NCBI RefSeq assembly: GCF_002277815.1
Contig: NZ_NKJI01000002.1
Span: 450,574 to 514,573, forward strand
Direction: 5' to 3'
Length of the DNA stretch: 64,000 nucleotides
Source: Pseudomonas sp. ERMR1:02
GTDB taxonomy: Bacteria; Pseudomonadota; Gammaproteobacteria; Pseudomonadales; Pseudomonadaceae
In this document: piece by piece, positions 36,615-46,211 of the stretch
How positions within the stretch are numbered: the stretch's first letter is position 1
Layout: the number at the start of each line of letters is the position of its first letter
Notes under the pieces: generated by a model
What the model was told of the DNA's origin: nothing
What the model saw: only the letters and a program-made list of their open reading frames with translations
Databases searched by the model: none
Made by a program: the position numbers and the translations under genes

Positions 36615-37382
36615 AACGTCACTGTGGTTGGTTTTTATTGGCATATATGAAGTCGGGGGCAGCATATCCTTACGCACACCAAGAGGCCATACATAATGTA
36701 TGCCTACTCCCTGCTGGACTAGCTATAGACCGAACATCACATTGCCATTCTTATGCATTCAAGCCGTTCCAGCCAGGGATACCAACGTAGAGGCCAACAC
36801 TAATGATCAGCACGCTGGAAATCGAAAAGGGATCATAGCTTGTACTCTCTCACTGCCTGCGTTCCTGTTGATTTCGGAATCATCCCAAGCATGTACCCAA
36901 TTTGACACGATCGCAGTGTTGGAGAAATCGATGATCAGCCTCTTCTCTTCGACTTGAAATCATGTGGCTGTATCTTCAGCCCAAAATTTTCGAAACGATC
37001 GATTGAATGTCCCCAACCGGCCACTGGCCCAGTTGATTACTGGGTGCCTGGTCTCCCTGAAGGCCTGCCAGCAGCGCATTTTCAGCTACGATTCCTGAGA
37101 GAAGAAATGAGGCGCCGCCCCCCGATGACTTCCGAAGGAGCCCAACTGCCCAAGGCCTGATCTTATGAAGATCAGCCATCAGCTCCTCCTACCAATCGGC
37201 TCAGCGATGTTGTCTATCGGAGGGTTGCTGGTTGGCATCACCTTGTAACAATTGAACCTGTGCGGTGACGTTTCTGACCCGAACCGGCCTGCCAATGCCA
37301 CAGAGCAGGTTGAGCCAATAAAAATAAAAACAGATCAGCAAAAGGATATTGCAATGAAAGACACGCGAATTCCCATCAACCC
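36615..37382. other. Long gap; contains diverged repeat copy B
   Basis: 770 bases between the diguanylate cyclase start and a small plus-strand gene. Positions 36846-37042 share collinear blocks with 28676-28865 (see that entry). The short open frames in it have no convincing ribosome site. An ATG at 37354 begins a frame (MKDTRIPIN) that may be the true N-terminus of the 37383 gene before a frameshift. Confidence 0.4.
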
Positions 37383-37616
37383 ATGGCCTGTCTCAACTTG
37401 GCTCTTGAACGTAACAACCAGCTTTTCAGCGAAGCACAAAGCTTGCGCTGCGCCGCCCTGAATATTCTTGATCGGCCGTACCTAGATACTGCAGCTTTCA
37501 GCCAGTACCAAGAAAAACGAAGACATGCCGATCTTAAATATGATGATGCCATCGAGCACCTGCGATTGCTCATGACGCAATACCACCCTCCCCGGCTCAC
37601 TCAACATTTCCGATAA
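37383..37616 (+). CDS. Small hypothetical protein
   Basis: 77 residues, helical and charged (LNLALERNNQLFSEAQSLRCAAL, DLKYDDAIEHLRLLMTQYH). An upstream ATG at 37354 is in a different frame (29 bases apart); if a base is missing between them, the original start would be there. It ends 65 bases before the AraC-type gene on the same strand. Unknown function. Confidence 0.4.
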   Translation: MACLNLALERNNQLFSEAQSLRCAALNILDRPYLDTAAFSQYQEKRRHADLKYDDAIEHLRLLMTQYHPPRLTQHFR

Positions 37617-37681
37617 CATAAGGCCGTTGATTTCGCATGAGCGGCCAGGGATGCCTGATTCAACAGGGAGATGGGATCGTC

Positions 37682-38712
37682 ATGTATAAAATGAGTGCAA
37701 GCCATGCCAGCGTGCTGGTGAACATACTTTCGGCGCAAGGATTGGATGTCGACGGTCTGTGTCAGGAGGCTGGGCTTGATGTAAAACTCGCATCTATTCC
37801 GAGTTCATTCTGCGAACGAAGCACTATCTACCGCCTATGGGATCTGGCGGCTCAGGCCTCCGGCGATCCAGACATTGGTTTGAAGTCCACCGAGAGCTTC
37901 CATCCGGGCATTTTCCGGATTGTCGCCTATACCATGATGTCCAGTTCGAACCTGAAAAAGGCATTCGACCGACTGGTTCATTTTAGCCCGTTGATCGGCA
38001 CGGGTTTCACTTTGTTCGTCGTCCAGGAACAACAGCATTACCGCCTGGTCACGATCGATCATCATCAGCGCGGCTCGATCAAACCCCGGCAGTACACCGA
38101 TGCCAGCCTCGGAACGCTGTTAGGTGTCTATCGCTGGCTGAGCGGTGACAAATCGCTAAGACCGCTGAGTGTGGAATTTAGCTATCCCCAACCGAGAGAC
38201 ATCCTCGAGCATCAACAGCTGTTTGGCTGCGAACTGCGTTTCGGGGCGGCCTATGACAGCATCCTGTTCAATGGTGAGGAGCTGCTGCGTCCTTGAGCAT
38301 GGCCAACGAGGGGCTGGCCAAGCTCCATGATAGTTATGCCAACGCTCAGCTTGACCTGTTAAATGACTCCACCATGGTGTGCAGGATTCGTGCGCTGATC
38401 ACCGAACGCTTGAGTCAGGAGCAAAGACAGTACCAATGTGATATGGAATCGATTGCCGCCGCACTGAATATCAGCAAGCGAACTTTGCAACGGGCACTGG
38501 AGAAGGCGGGCACGCAGTTCACGGATATCCTGAACTATGTGCGCCAGCAGCTGGCCGATTTCTACCTGCGTCATTCCCATTTCAATATGCAGCACGTGAC
38601 TTTCCTGCTCGGGTTTCACGACCACAGCAGTTTCCACAAGGCCTGCCTGCGTTGGTTCGGCATGACGCCCGGTCAGTATCGAGTCAGCCAATCATCGTTA
38701 GAGGCCAAATGA
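37682..38712 (+). pseudogene. AraC-family transcriptional regulator, one-base frameshift
   Basis: 343 residues when one base is restored near 38290 (CGTCC-TTGAGC). The N-terminal part is the arabinose-binding-like domain of the OruR/ArgR-type AraC proteins (VLVNILSAQGLDVDGLCQEAG, GIFRIVAYTMMSS). The C-terminal frame from 38293 holds both helix-turn-helices: AAALNISKRTLQRALEKAG and HVTFLLGFHDHSSFHKACLR, ending RWFGMTPGQYR. It would regulate a metabolic operon, but no obvious target gene is adjacent. As sequenced, the product stops before the DNA-binding domain. Confidence 0.88.
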
Positions 38713-39071
38713 ACACCTACATAAGATTTCTATTTGTGATGCCATAAATGCCCTTTGGCAACCTATCGTTCCCTAATGCTCAGACACAAATCTATGCCCT
38801 CTATCGCTGTCTGTAGCTTCTGCCGAAGCAGCGGGAGTTACCGTGGCTCCGACAACTAGCGGTGATGAACCAACAATTGAATTCATACTCACGGCCATTG
38901 ACGATTTGATAAAGGAAATCGATCTTGCGCTAAGGTAACAGTAAGTTTGTCAGCCGGAGGGATTGTCCAAACAGACGGCAATAGCCGATATCGGCATGTG
39001 TATGTCGAGATCCGGAGGATGAGCTGTCAGGCCCGGAGTGAAGGATACGTGGTTGCCGAGTAGAAAAAACA
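38713..39071. other. Gap with a coding-like fragment
   Basis: No intact gene. From about 38807 to 38938 one plus-strand frame reads like a protein tail (VAPTTSGDEPTIEFILTA then IDDLIKEIDLALR, stop) but has no usable start in frame; an ATG at 38794 is one frame off. Probably another small frameshifted gene. The rest before the terminator is featureless. Confidence 0.35.
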
Positions 39072-39107
39072 AAGCCCCGGAGGTTCGCGTCTCCAGGGCT
39101 TCTATTT
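39072..39107 (+). terminator. Rho-independent terminator
   Basis: AAGCCC(C)GGAG and CTCC(A)GGGCTT form an 11-bp stem with one bulge pair and an 8-base loop, followed by CTATTTT. An A-run on the left side would also serve the minus strand. It lies about 130 bases after the fragment described in the preceding gap. From 39108 to 39433 nothing is recognised. Confidence 0.75.
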
Positions 39108-39433
39108 TCGTCTCCATCTCTTAATGGTTAACGAACGTGGGTAGGACACTACCAGCGTCGTTTTGATATTTCACTACGATTTTTGATAAACGTGTTCGAG
39201 AAACGTGCGTCCTTTAGCCGCAGCAGGGTTTAGGCTTGCAAGCGATCAGCTGGCCACAGAGTTGAAGAACTATTAGCAGAAAAGACGTGACTCGCAGGCG
39301 AAGCGAGCCGGACTCGTCGATTTATGGTGAGACGCGACCAGCCTCATCTGGCCTAGCTTCCTGCAGCAGAAAACAAGGTTTTAGCCCGGCCTCGTTGGCC
39401 CGAAGGAGCGACGAATAAAAGCCTCCCATACGA

Positions 39434-39655
39434 TCACGCGAGCTTTATGGCTCCGCCCTGGATATCGTCACGCGCCGATCGTAAGTCAATAGCGTCCTGG
39501 TTGAGCCGGTGAATCATGTTGAGCAACCGTTGACGAAGCACCTCGTCTTGAAGCTGCTCTGCTGCGCGCATCACATCAAGCGCTGCTACCTCATTATTTG
39601 CTGCAACGGAGTCGAGCAGCTTGCGCATGCTTCTTGATGGCCGATTCATCGCCAA
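39434..39655 (-). CDS. Small helical hypothetical protein
   Basis: 73 residues, helical (MRKLLDSVAANNEVAALDVM, RAAEQLQDEVLRQRLLNMIH). Isolated; more than 300 bases of empty sequence on each side. The SD region before the ATG at 39655 (AAGGGATTGGCG) is acceptable. No family recognised. Confidence 0.5.
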   Translation of the reverse strand: MAMNRPSRSMRKLLDSVAANNEVAALDVMRAAEQLQDEVLRQRLLNMIHRLNQDAIDLRSARDDIQGGAIKLA

Positions 39656-40064
39656 TCCCTTAGGTTTCGATGGCGCGAATTATATGGCTGGAATGTTGCG
39701 TCAGTGTTTCAGCAGCAAAAACGGATGTTTAGTCGCTCGTTCTGGCTCATTTGGCGCGATCCGAGGGACGGCCTTAAGAGCGGATCCGTAGCTAAGCGGC
39801 CCGTTCCAAAGCATCCAGCAATCCAAAAATCCCGTGATAGCGTATGCCGAGGAACCAAATGGACGATAGGGACTGAAGCCTCGTGAGATCCGCGCATCTT
39901 GACGTAACTGCTTAAGTAAACCGGAAGCAGAGGCAAACTTTCGGCCACTCGCGACGCCTCACTTAGCCATATTAAATGCTCCCTGATTAATACCTGCTCT
40001 ACGAGCATCACATTTGAGAACTTCATGTGCCCGTGAGTCCTACATCCGCAGCAATCTCGGTCGC
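39656..40064. other. Gap, nothing recognised
   Basis: 409 bases between two minus-strand genes. Two short opposite-strand open frames (39704-40026) have no ribosome site and no recognisable content. A promoter for the 39434 gene must lie here. Confidence 0.35.
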
Positions 40065-40504
40065 TTAATGTCCGCGAATATAGTGTTCCAGTTGTCGGAT
40101 CAGGTCGGCCTGTTCGACGATGGCTTCTTTCACCAGATCCCCAATCGACAAGAGGCCAATCAGTTGATCACCTTCCACAACCGGTAAATGACGCAGATGA
40201 CTGTCGGTCATGACCATCATGCAACGCTCTATGCTTTGCTGACTGTCTGCCGTCACGACGGGAGCGCTCATGATGGCCCGGACTGGCGTACCGACCGAAG
40301 ATCGCCCCTGTAGAACGACCTTGCGGGCATAGTCGCGTTCGCTGACAACGCCAACCACTTGCCCATCCTCTATCACAGGTAGAGCCCCACATTCTTTTCA
40401 GCCATAATCTTCAGCGCTTCATACACCATCTGATCTGGCGAGATGCTATGTACCTGTTGGTTTTGCAAGACCTTCAGTTTCAGCAATTGTGCGGCTGTTT
40501 TCAT
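40065..40504 (-). pseudogene. CBS-domain protein, one-base frameshift
   Basis: 146 residues if one base is restored near 40385 (AATGTGGG-CTCTACC). First CBS motif: MKTAAQLLKLK...VHSISPDQMVYEALKIMAEKNVG, then frame two continues with the rest ALPVIEDGQVVGVVSERDYARKVV in pieces. The second CBS unit has PVVTADSQQSIERCMMVMTD and HLRHLPVVEGDQLIGLLSIGDL. Two-CBS stand-alone proteins bind adenine nucleotides; the partner is unknown. It lies downstream of a terminator-like stem at ~40533-40573 on the same strand. Confidence 0.88.
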
Positions 40505-40527
40505 GAACGGCTCCGATGCTAATTTCG

Positions 40528-40574
40528 AATAAAAAAAGCAAAAAAACGCCTGAAACCATTCGGTTCCAAGCGCC
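40528..40574 (-). terminator. Terminator-like stem on the minus strand
   Basis: An imperfect inverted repeat (GGCGCTTGGAACC/GGTTTCAGGCG on the minus strand) followed by TTTTTTT. It lies just upstream of the CBS gene start, so it would end an upstream minus-strand transcript, though no gene is seen there. Confidence 0.5.
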
Positions 40575-41093
40575 TTTGCCTGTTTTTCTGCAGTGTTAAA
40601 GCCAGAGTTCTCTGTCTGAGGCACGAATGCTATTCATGGCCTGTTCGGCCCATCGATCATCATTGACCGAGTGAGGTGCCCAGAGGAATACGCGGTAGGT
40701 AAACCTGATATGGATCTTGCAGCCTTTGTGCCAGCCGGGAGCAGAGACACTCCATCCCATGTGGAAGTCAAAGCTCCTGAGCTATAGATGGTTATGACGG
40801 TGGCATCGATCCAACCGAGGTTCAGCGGGTCGAGCAGACGTCCCGCTAAAGCGAATCGCCGAGGTCAACAAACGGATGAGGTTGAGCTATGGGAGGCGAA
40901 AGTCCATCGCGCTGCTTTCGACTGGTGCACGTTCTTATGCACGGAGCTTTACAACAGTGCATGTCCTAGTTGACGCCTTGGTTTTAATGACGGGCAAACG
41001 AAGAGTTGAACATGCAGCCCACACTCATATACAAATCCCCCTTCGACAATCACCAAATCGTGAGCCAGGCCTTGCCTGAAGGGTCGAGCCCAA
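40575..41093. other. Gap, nothing recognised
   Basis: About 520 bases. A plus-strand open frame (40788-40973) and an alternative frame reading DGGIDPTEVQRVEQTSR look like scraps of a degraded gene but are too short to assign. Confidence 0.35.
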
Positions 41094-41277
41094 ATGACGG
41101 CTGCTTCCTTTATCAACCTCGTAACTGAGCTATGAGCATGCCAGTGACTTGAACCGATTTGGACACAATCTCCCTCTCACCGCTGATGATATCTACCAGG
41201 TACTGAAGGACGTCGTGCTTGGGCAGGCTCCTCCTCATTCGGGCGGACGCATCGATGGCTCATTTGGTTGCAACTGA
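41094..41277 (+). pseudogene. Small hypothetical gene, frameshifted
   Basis: An ATG at 41094 gives MTAASFINLVTEL and stops; a neighbouring frame continues YEHASDLNRFGHNLPLTADD and YQVLKDVVLGQAPPHSGG to a TGA at 41275-41277. Joined length would be about 60 residues. Both parts look like real protein, which is why I join them. No family known. Confidence 0.35.
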
Positions 41278-41396
41278 AAACCATAGCAATCCTCTACCAC
41301 CATAGGACTAAAATTCCGAAACGTTCCCCGCAAAATGACAGGAGTTGTCTAGTCTGGAGTCAGACCATAAACCGGTTCCGAGCAGGAGTTTTTCAA

Positions 41397-41717
41397 ATGC
41401 CTATTAAAGGGTTCGACGCACTCACTCAAAGACTTAAACAATTGGCTGAAGACGCAGAGGCTTTTGACGGAACGCACTCCGTGCCTCTCTCGGAAGCCCT
41501 TACGCATAGCTTTCTCTCGGAGCACAGTCGTTTTACCAGCGCCGATGATTTTCTCGCAGCCGGTGGTTTTGAACTCGAATCGGTCGATGACTTTAAAGCT
41601 ATGCCCGAGGAAATGCTGGACGCTTATGTCCAATCGGAAACCTCTTTTTCTTCTTGGAAGGAGATGTTGGGTGCTGCAATGCAGCTTTGGACGAAGAAAC
41701 GACTTGGGCTTTTGTAG
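41397..41717 (+). CDS. Conserved hypothetical protein
   Basis: 106 residues from the ATG at 41397, with AGGAG nine bases upstream (the open frame from 41268 is longer but unsupported). Acidic N-terminal helix (FDALTQRLKQLAEDAEAF), a hydrophilic middle, and a C-terminal helix WKEMLGAAMQLWTKKRLGLL. The type occurs on pseudomonad mobile DNA as far as I recall, but I cannot name it. Appears intact. Confidence 0.6.
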   Translation: MPIKGFDALTQRLKQLAEDAEAFDGTHSVPLSEALTHSFLSEHSRFTSADDFLAAGGFELESVDDFKAMPEEMLDAYVQSETSFSSWKEMLGAAMQLWTKKRLGLL

Positions 41718-42042
41718 CGATCGCGCTGTCCCCTTCTAAAACGAACTCACTTAAGCTTGGGAAAGTGGACAGTCTGGCAACACCGAGAAGAAATGAGATA
41801 GCCGCAATGCGCTTCCTTGAAGCAGTCACGGAAGGCAAAACTGTGGAGCGCCTCGCCCAAAGGTACATCACGTAAAAACGTGAGCTCGAGCCGGGGCCCT
41901 TGAAATTCGGTAGCGCTACGGCCAAAACAATCCGAGCGTTAGTGAGCTAGAAACATATCTCGGTATTATTTTCTCATAGAGGCTATAGGCCTCTACGGAT
42001 GAGCTACCATAGCGTGACGGTGTTTTTTTTCAGGAGGAGATT

Positions 42043-42476
42043 ATGCATCGATTGGTGAAGCCATCGGATTATGTTCTTCAGACTGTAATGGACAAAGCGG
42101 TTTACATCCTTCCTTGGGAACGGCGACATTGTTCCGGAAATCCTACGGATGAACCCGAGAAAGGCGCCCTGCTCTATAACAAATACATCCGGAATTTCAT
42201 ACATGGTGTAACACAGCGAACACCAAGTGAACGAATAACTGAAATTGCGCAATCGTGTCTGGCGTTAGCCGGAGAGCCTGCTAGGCGTTGGCAGATGATT
42301 TGTCTGCGGCCTACCTGGGCCGATACAGCTTTGCGATCGCTGACATTTCAAAATACGATGCTGAATCGAAAGAATTTCGAGGCGACCTAGCGATCTGCTC
42401 TGACGAAATTAAAAAGCTGCCAGCGAATCTCGTGATGGCTTTGCGAGCACGAGCTGCAGGACTCTTGTTACGCTGA
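42043..42476 (+). pseudogene. Hypothetical gene, one-base frameshift
   Basis: A very strong SD (CAGGAGGAG) precedes the ATG at 42043. The first frame (VKPSDYVLQTVMDKAVYILP ... TEIAQSCLALAGEPARR) moves by one base near 42288 into ADDLSAAYLGRYSFAIADIS and ends LVMALRARAAGLLLR at 42476; joined, 144 residues. Function unknown. The upstream gap (41718-42042) shows only a weak coding-like tail (IAAMRFLEAVTEGKTVERLA). Confidence 0.5.
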
Positions 42477-42602
42477 CGTCTGGGATATCTTACATCGGGG
42501 ACAGGACTACCATTAGTTAGGTCTTGACCTGCTCCCCCTCATGCGCCGACCCTTGTTGACCTGTTAGCTCTGATGCTCCGAGTCCATCATTTGCCATGGC
42601 AC

Positions 42603-42842
42603 TTACGCACAGCTCGTTTTGCGCGCCGCCATTTCAATCCTGAGTCTGCCGATCAAATTTGAAATTGCCCGACTAGACGTGAGATCCGATGCCAACACGT
42701 CGGGGACAAACAGTTCTACACGGCCAGAAACAGGCTCAACCATCTTGATCAAAATTGACCCTTTGGGGTTCACGGAGCACGTGCAGGAGCGAGGTAATAA
42801 CGCGCTCTCAATAATATGTCGGAGCTCAAGAGCGGAAATCAT
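42603..42842 (-). CDS. DUF1652 family protein
   Basis: 79 residues that fit the small Pseudomonas DUF1652 family: LELRHIIESALLPRSCTCSV, then a two-strand segment with SGRVELFV and the hallmark LTSSRAISNLIGRLR. Function unknown; these proteins are frequent, multi-copy and mostly restricted to pseudomonads, so this entry helps to place the host. Isolated gene. Confidence 0.85.
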   Translation of the reverse strand: MISALELRHIIESALLPRSCTCSVNPKGSILIKMVEPVSGRVELFVPDVLASDLTSSRAISNLIGRLRIEMAARKTSCA

Positions 42843-43103
42843 AAGGTTCGTCCGAATGAGAAATTTCTTCTCATTCTTGACTATGAAACCAAGTAGTCAA
42901 GAAACGCACCGAAGCTGATTCACGACCAATTGTTTCCCCTACCCCTGGCATCGAGCTGTCGCAGTAGATCCTCTTGCTTTGTGTACTGCATCTCCCCAGT
43001 TTGATGGTGTGGGTGCAATGGTGCAGGACATCGGTCGTGAAGAAGTGCGAGCAATCTTAGTAGATACAGTCCCCTGCGTGTTTATTGATCGCGTCGCTCA
43101 GAG

Positions 43104-43298
43104 TTGCTCGACGAGGCTCGAAAGACATTCGCCTCATTCGGCCTCGGTGAACGCTACATCATTGAGTCGGGCGGCAAGTGTTATCTGATCAGCTGGATAG
43201 GTGATCATGACAACGATCACTGCGCCTGTTGCTCACCGGGTGGGGGGATGGAAGTCACGACGCGCTGTCATAAATTGTCGCAGCTCAGCCCTGCATAA
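43104..43298 (+). CDS. Small hypothetical protein, start uncertain
   Basis: 64 residues from a TTG. The sequence LLDEARKTFASFGLGERYII then KCYLISWIGDHDNDHCACCS looks genuine and Cys/His-rich, but there is no good ribosome site. The frame just upstream (42979-43090: VRAILVDTVPCVFIDR) may be its N-terminus separated by a frameshift. Function unknown. Confidence 0.35.
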   Translation: MLDEARKTFASFGLGERYIIESGGKCYLISWIGDHDNDHCACCSPGGGMEVTTRCHKLSQLSPA

Positions 43299-43361
43299 TT
43301 GTTGAAATCATGAAGTCATACCGGTACTCCTAGGACACTAATTTTTTGCAGGGAATGCACC

Positions 43362-43674
43362 ATGCACGCAAGATTCAGGGTCATCGAGACCACCAGACGG
43401 GACGATGGCATTAAGCAATATCGGGTTGTAGATCTCGTTGAGGGTGGCTCAGCTAGCAAGCATGGTGTGTTCAAGGTCAGGGTGGAGGCAGACGATGTTT
43501 GTTCGCTCCTGAACGCTGAACATCCACGTCAGATTGGCGTAGGTCGTGCGCTGGGCCTACGATCCACTGGTTCAGCAATGCCAGGCGCCGGATAACTTTG
43601 TAAGACTGCTGAATGCCTATAGCGCAGTCATGGACTACTGCTCCGAAGTACGTTTTGAAGGCGCTACAGGTTAA
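43362..43674 (+). pseudogene. Hypothetical gene, frameshifted near the middle
   Basis: Starts at the ATG at 43362 (MHARFRVIETTRRDDGIKQY, then VFKVRVEADDVCSLLNAEHP). After ~43540 another frame carries the natural continuation VVRWAYDPLVQQCQAPDN then FVRLLNAYSAVMDYCSEV, ending at a TAA at 43672-43674. Joined length ~103 residues. It overlaps the 3' end of the convergent minus-strand gene by 11 bases. No family recognised. Confidence 0.45.
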
Positions 43675-43861
43675 GCCGCTGACACTCAGCCTCGGCTTCT
43701 TCTCTGTTTTGATAGGTAGTCTTAAGGCGATGCTTTTCCTCATTATCGTAGAGGTTGAAGCCTATCGGAGCGGTCTGAGAGTAGAAGCGCGATCCGTCAC
43801 GCATGGATCCTGTTTCTGTAGGGATTGCAGGCACAATTACAAATCTCGAAATCATCTTCAT
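43664..43861 (-). CDS. Small hypothetical protein
   Basis: 65 residues from the ATG at 43861, which has a strong SD (CAGGAGAGGGC) and is preferred over the longer open frame from 43960. N-terminal strand MISRFVIVPAIPTETGSM, then a polar domain ending TTYQNREEAEAECQRLNL. Resembles short pseudomonad proteins that are often duplicated. Unknown function. Confidence 0.6.
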   Translation of the reverse strand: MKMISRFVIVPAIPTETGSMRDGSRFYSQTAPIGFNLYDNEEKHRLKTTYQNREEAEAECQRLNL

Positions 43862-43990
43862 GCCCTCTCCTGAAACCTTACTATTCGCGGCTACACGGCA
43901 TCGCAGTAAGCGATCTTCATTTTTCCGATAACCAACACGAGCCCTAGGAACGGTTCGCATCTTTTGTAGAAGCGCAGCTGAAAAAAGCGC

Positions 43991-44095
43991 GGATCAGCTA
44001 ACGTTGCACAGAACGTTCGTGGTGCATTAGTGACCATCAGCAGGAACGAAGAGTTCATCAATTTGACTCTCGCGGTGCTTATGGCGGCGGGATAA
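43991..44095 (+). pseudogene. Decayed 3' half-copy of the 28323-28532 gene
   Basis: One frame reads ANVAQNVRGALVTISRNEEF then INLTLAVLMAAG and stops, against ENVRGALEAIDRNEEFIKLTLAVLMAPE in the intact gene 15.7 kb away. The 5' half is absent. Both copies are on the plus strand. Confidence 0.75.
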
Positions 44096-44444
44096 GCCGC
44101 ATTCAAGGATATGGGCAACTCGAGTGTCAAACTTTTGGTGGGACATCCGAAGGGCAAGTGCTCATTCAGTCTCGCCATTAAATAATACTCGTCAAGGAGC
44201 GTGCTGAAGCATTCACAACCAGTTCTTTCTAACCCAAAGCAAGCCCGCTTCGTAACAGGCACCGGTGGAGGGTGGCGGATCTTTCACTTTCTAGCTAAGC
44301 GTCAGATGTGCTTGGAGACAATCGACGATGATGTCGTGGCATGGCAAGTCTTGATCGAGACAGCGTCGCGCTATTCGCACAGCCCTACCCTGGCAGGTAC
44401 GTTGCACGTGACGACCCGCGCTGTGGGACTCGACCTCCGTTTTT

Positions 44445-46211
44445 TTACGAGCTATGAGATGCCAACGCCTGCGCTTGCCATAACGTCTTGAACGGCCCAT
44501 CGCGCTTGAGTAAATCTTCAGGAATACCGTCCTCGACGATCTGCCCTTCGTGAAGAACGATGATGCGGTCAAAACTCACCACGGTTGAAAGACGGTGAGC
44601 AATCGCGACCACCGTCCGCCCGCGCATCAATGCCGTCAATGCAGTCCGGATGACCGACTCTGTTTGGGAATCCAGCGCTGACGTCGCTTCGTCCAACACC
44701 AGAATCGGTGCGTTTTTAAGAAAGGCCCGAGCCAGGCCGAGACGTTGACGCTGACCACCGGAAAGCCGCGCGCCACGCTCACCAATCAATGTTCCGTATC
44801 CATGGGGCAAGGCACGAATAAACACATCGCAATAGGCTTGCCGGGCTGCGCCGAAGACATCGTGGTCAGCGGCTTGTGGTTGACCATAGGCGATGTTCTC
44901 GAAAATGCTGCGATTGAACAGCGCCGCTTCCTGCGGAACGACGGCAATTTGCCGTCGGAGGCTGTCCTGGCTGACCGAGCGAATGTCGCGGTCGTCAATC
45001 AGGATGATTCCACTGCGCACATCATCCAGGCGTTGCAGCAAATGGATCAATGTCGATTTGCCTGCGCCGGATGCTCCGACCACCCCAACGGTTTGGCCCG
45101 CCGGGATGTCCAGAAACAAGTGCTTGAACACGTCGCGGCCATCGGAATAGCTGTAACTGACATCGATGAATTTGATACTCCCGCGCGGGGCCTGCATTTC
45201 TTCCGGCGTGTCGGACAAGGCATGAGGCTGAACGATGATGCGTAATGTCTCGGCGATATCCCCTAGTTGCTGCGAGGTGTCGACCAGCGCCAGTGCCAGA
45301 TCCCGAGAGCCATGCAAAATGCGGAAAGTAAGTGCGCTGATCATCACCACATCACCGGCGGTGATGCCTGTGTCGCGCCAGAGGCTAATCGCCCAGATGA
45401 GCATGCCGCCAGCCATGAATGATAGAAAATATCGTGCAACAGACGGGCTTTTCCAGATAGATCCAGCTGCGACGCTGGGCTCTAGCTTCGACGCCGATGG
45501 CGCGCTCAAGCCTCTGACGCTCCCGGTTACGAGCGGAGAATGCCTTGATCGTCCAGACGTTGGAGACCAAATCGACAATCTCTCCCCGACCCGCGCCGAT
45601 TGCGAAGCAAAGTCGATATGCCGCGCGCGCCCACGGATACCAAAAAAGGTAATCATCAGGCCTACAACAATCACGCATGCGATCAACGCGCCAGCCATGC
45701 CGATGCTTACCGTACACAGCACGATCACTGCACCGAGGAAATCGACACATGGCGGGATAATCTTCCACGCCAACCCACCGTAGATCGAACCTGCCGCCGC
45801 ACCCGCCGATGAGATTCTATTAGCCAGTGCGCCGGCGAAATGCTGGGAAAAATAGCGCATGGGGTGGCCCGTGAGATGGCTGAATAGATCTACACGCAGA
45901 TCAGCGCAACTAGCGACCACTGTACGACATCCCAGCCAGCCGCCTAGCCGCCAGAAGATGTTTTCCAGGACAATCAAACCGATGAATAGACTGAAAGGCC
46001 ACCAGAGATGAGCGCTGGCCCGGTCACCCAGAGTCATCACATCCACCAGCAATTTCATGCCGTATTGCACGGCCACTGCGCAGCTGGCTGCACCAACCAC
46101 CAGAAACAGCATCACGGAGAAATGCCAGGGACGCCGACGAACATAGCGCCAGAGAAACGCAACTGGCTGATCGGCTAGCGGCTCCTCTTCGATCACGTCT
46201 TCACGTTCCAT
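44445..46211 (-). CDS. ABC exporter, fused membrane and ATP-binding domains (internally frame-slipped)
   Basis: 588 residues from the ATG at 46211. An N-terminal six-helix membrane domain (HFSVMLFLVVGAASCAVAV, LIACVIVVGLMITFFGI) precedes a complete nucleotide-binding domain: Walker A GASGAGKST, Q-loop VVPQEAALF, signature LSGGQRQRLGLARA, Walker B ILVLDEATSALD and H-loop IAHRLST, as in MsbA-type exporters. From ~45587 to ~45427 the frame is wrong: the true reading (GEIVDLVSNVWTIKAFSARN, then RLLHDIF) lies in the other two frames, so three one-base losses (CCCC 45584-45587, GGG 45445-45447, AAAA 45426-45429) cancel out. Last gene of the glycan operon; it probably exports the product. Overlaps the glycosidase gene by 11 bases. 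Confidence 0.85.
   Translation of the reverse strand: MEREDVIEEEPLADQPVAFLWRYVRRRPWHFSVMLFLVVGAASCAVAVQYGMKLLVDVMTLGDRASAHLWWPFSLFIGLIVLENIFWRLGGWLGCRTVVASCADLRVDLFSHLTGHPMRYFSQHFAGALANRISSAGAAAGSIYGGLAWKIIPPCVDFLGAVIVLCTVSIGMAGALIACVIVVGLMITFFGIRGRARHIDFASQSARVGERLSIWSPTSGRSRHSPLVTGSVRGLSAPSASKLEPSVAAGSIWKSPSVARYFLSFMAGGMLIWAISLWRDTGITAGDVVMISALTFRILHGSRDLALALVDTSQQLGDIAETLRIIVQPHALSDTPEEMQAPRGSIKFIDVSYSYSDGRDVFKHLFLDIPAGQTVGVVGASGAGKSTLIHLLQRLDDVRSGIILIDDRDIRSVSQDSLRRQIAVVPQEAALFNRSIFENIAYGQPQAADHDVFGAARQAYCDVFIRALPHGYGTLIGERGARLSGGQRQRLGLARAFLKNAPILVLDEATSALDSQTESVIRTALTALMRGRTVVAIAHRLSTVVSFDRIIVLHEGQIVEDGIPEDLLKRDGPFKTLWQAQALASHSS

Noticed and set aside
40788..40973. 61-residue plus-strand ORF
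   Set aside because: No ribosome site; composition and alternative frames suggest a decayed scrap rather than a gene.
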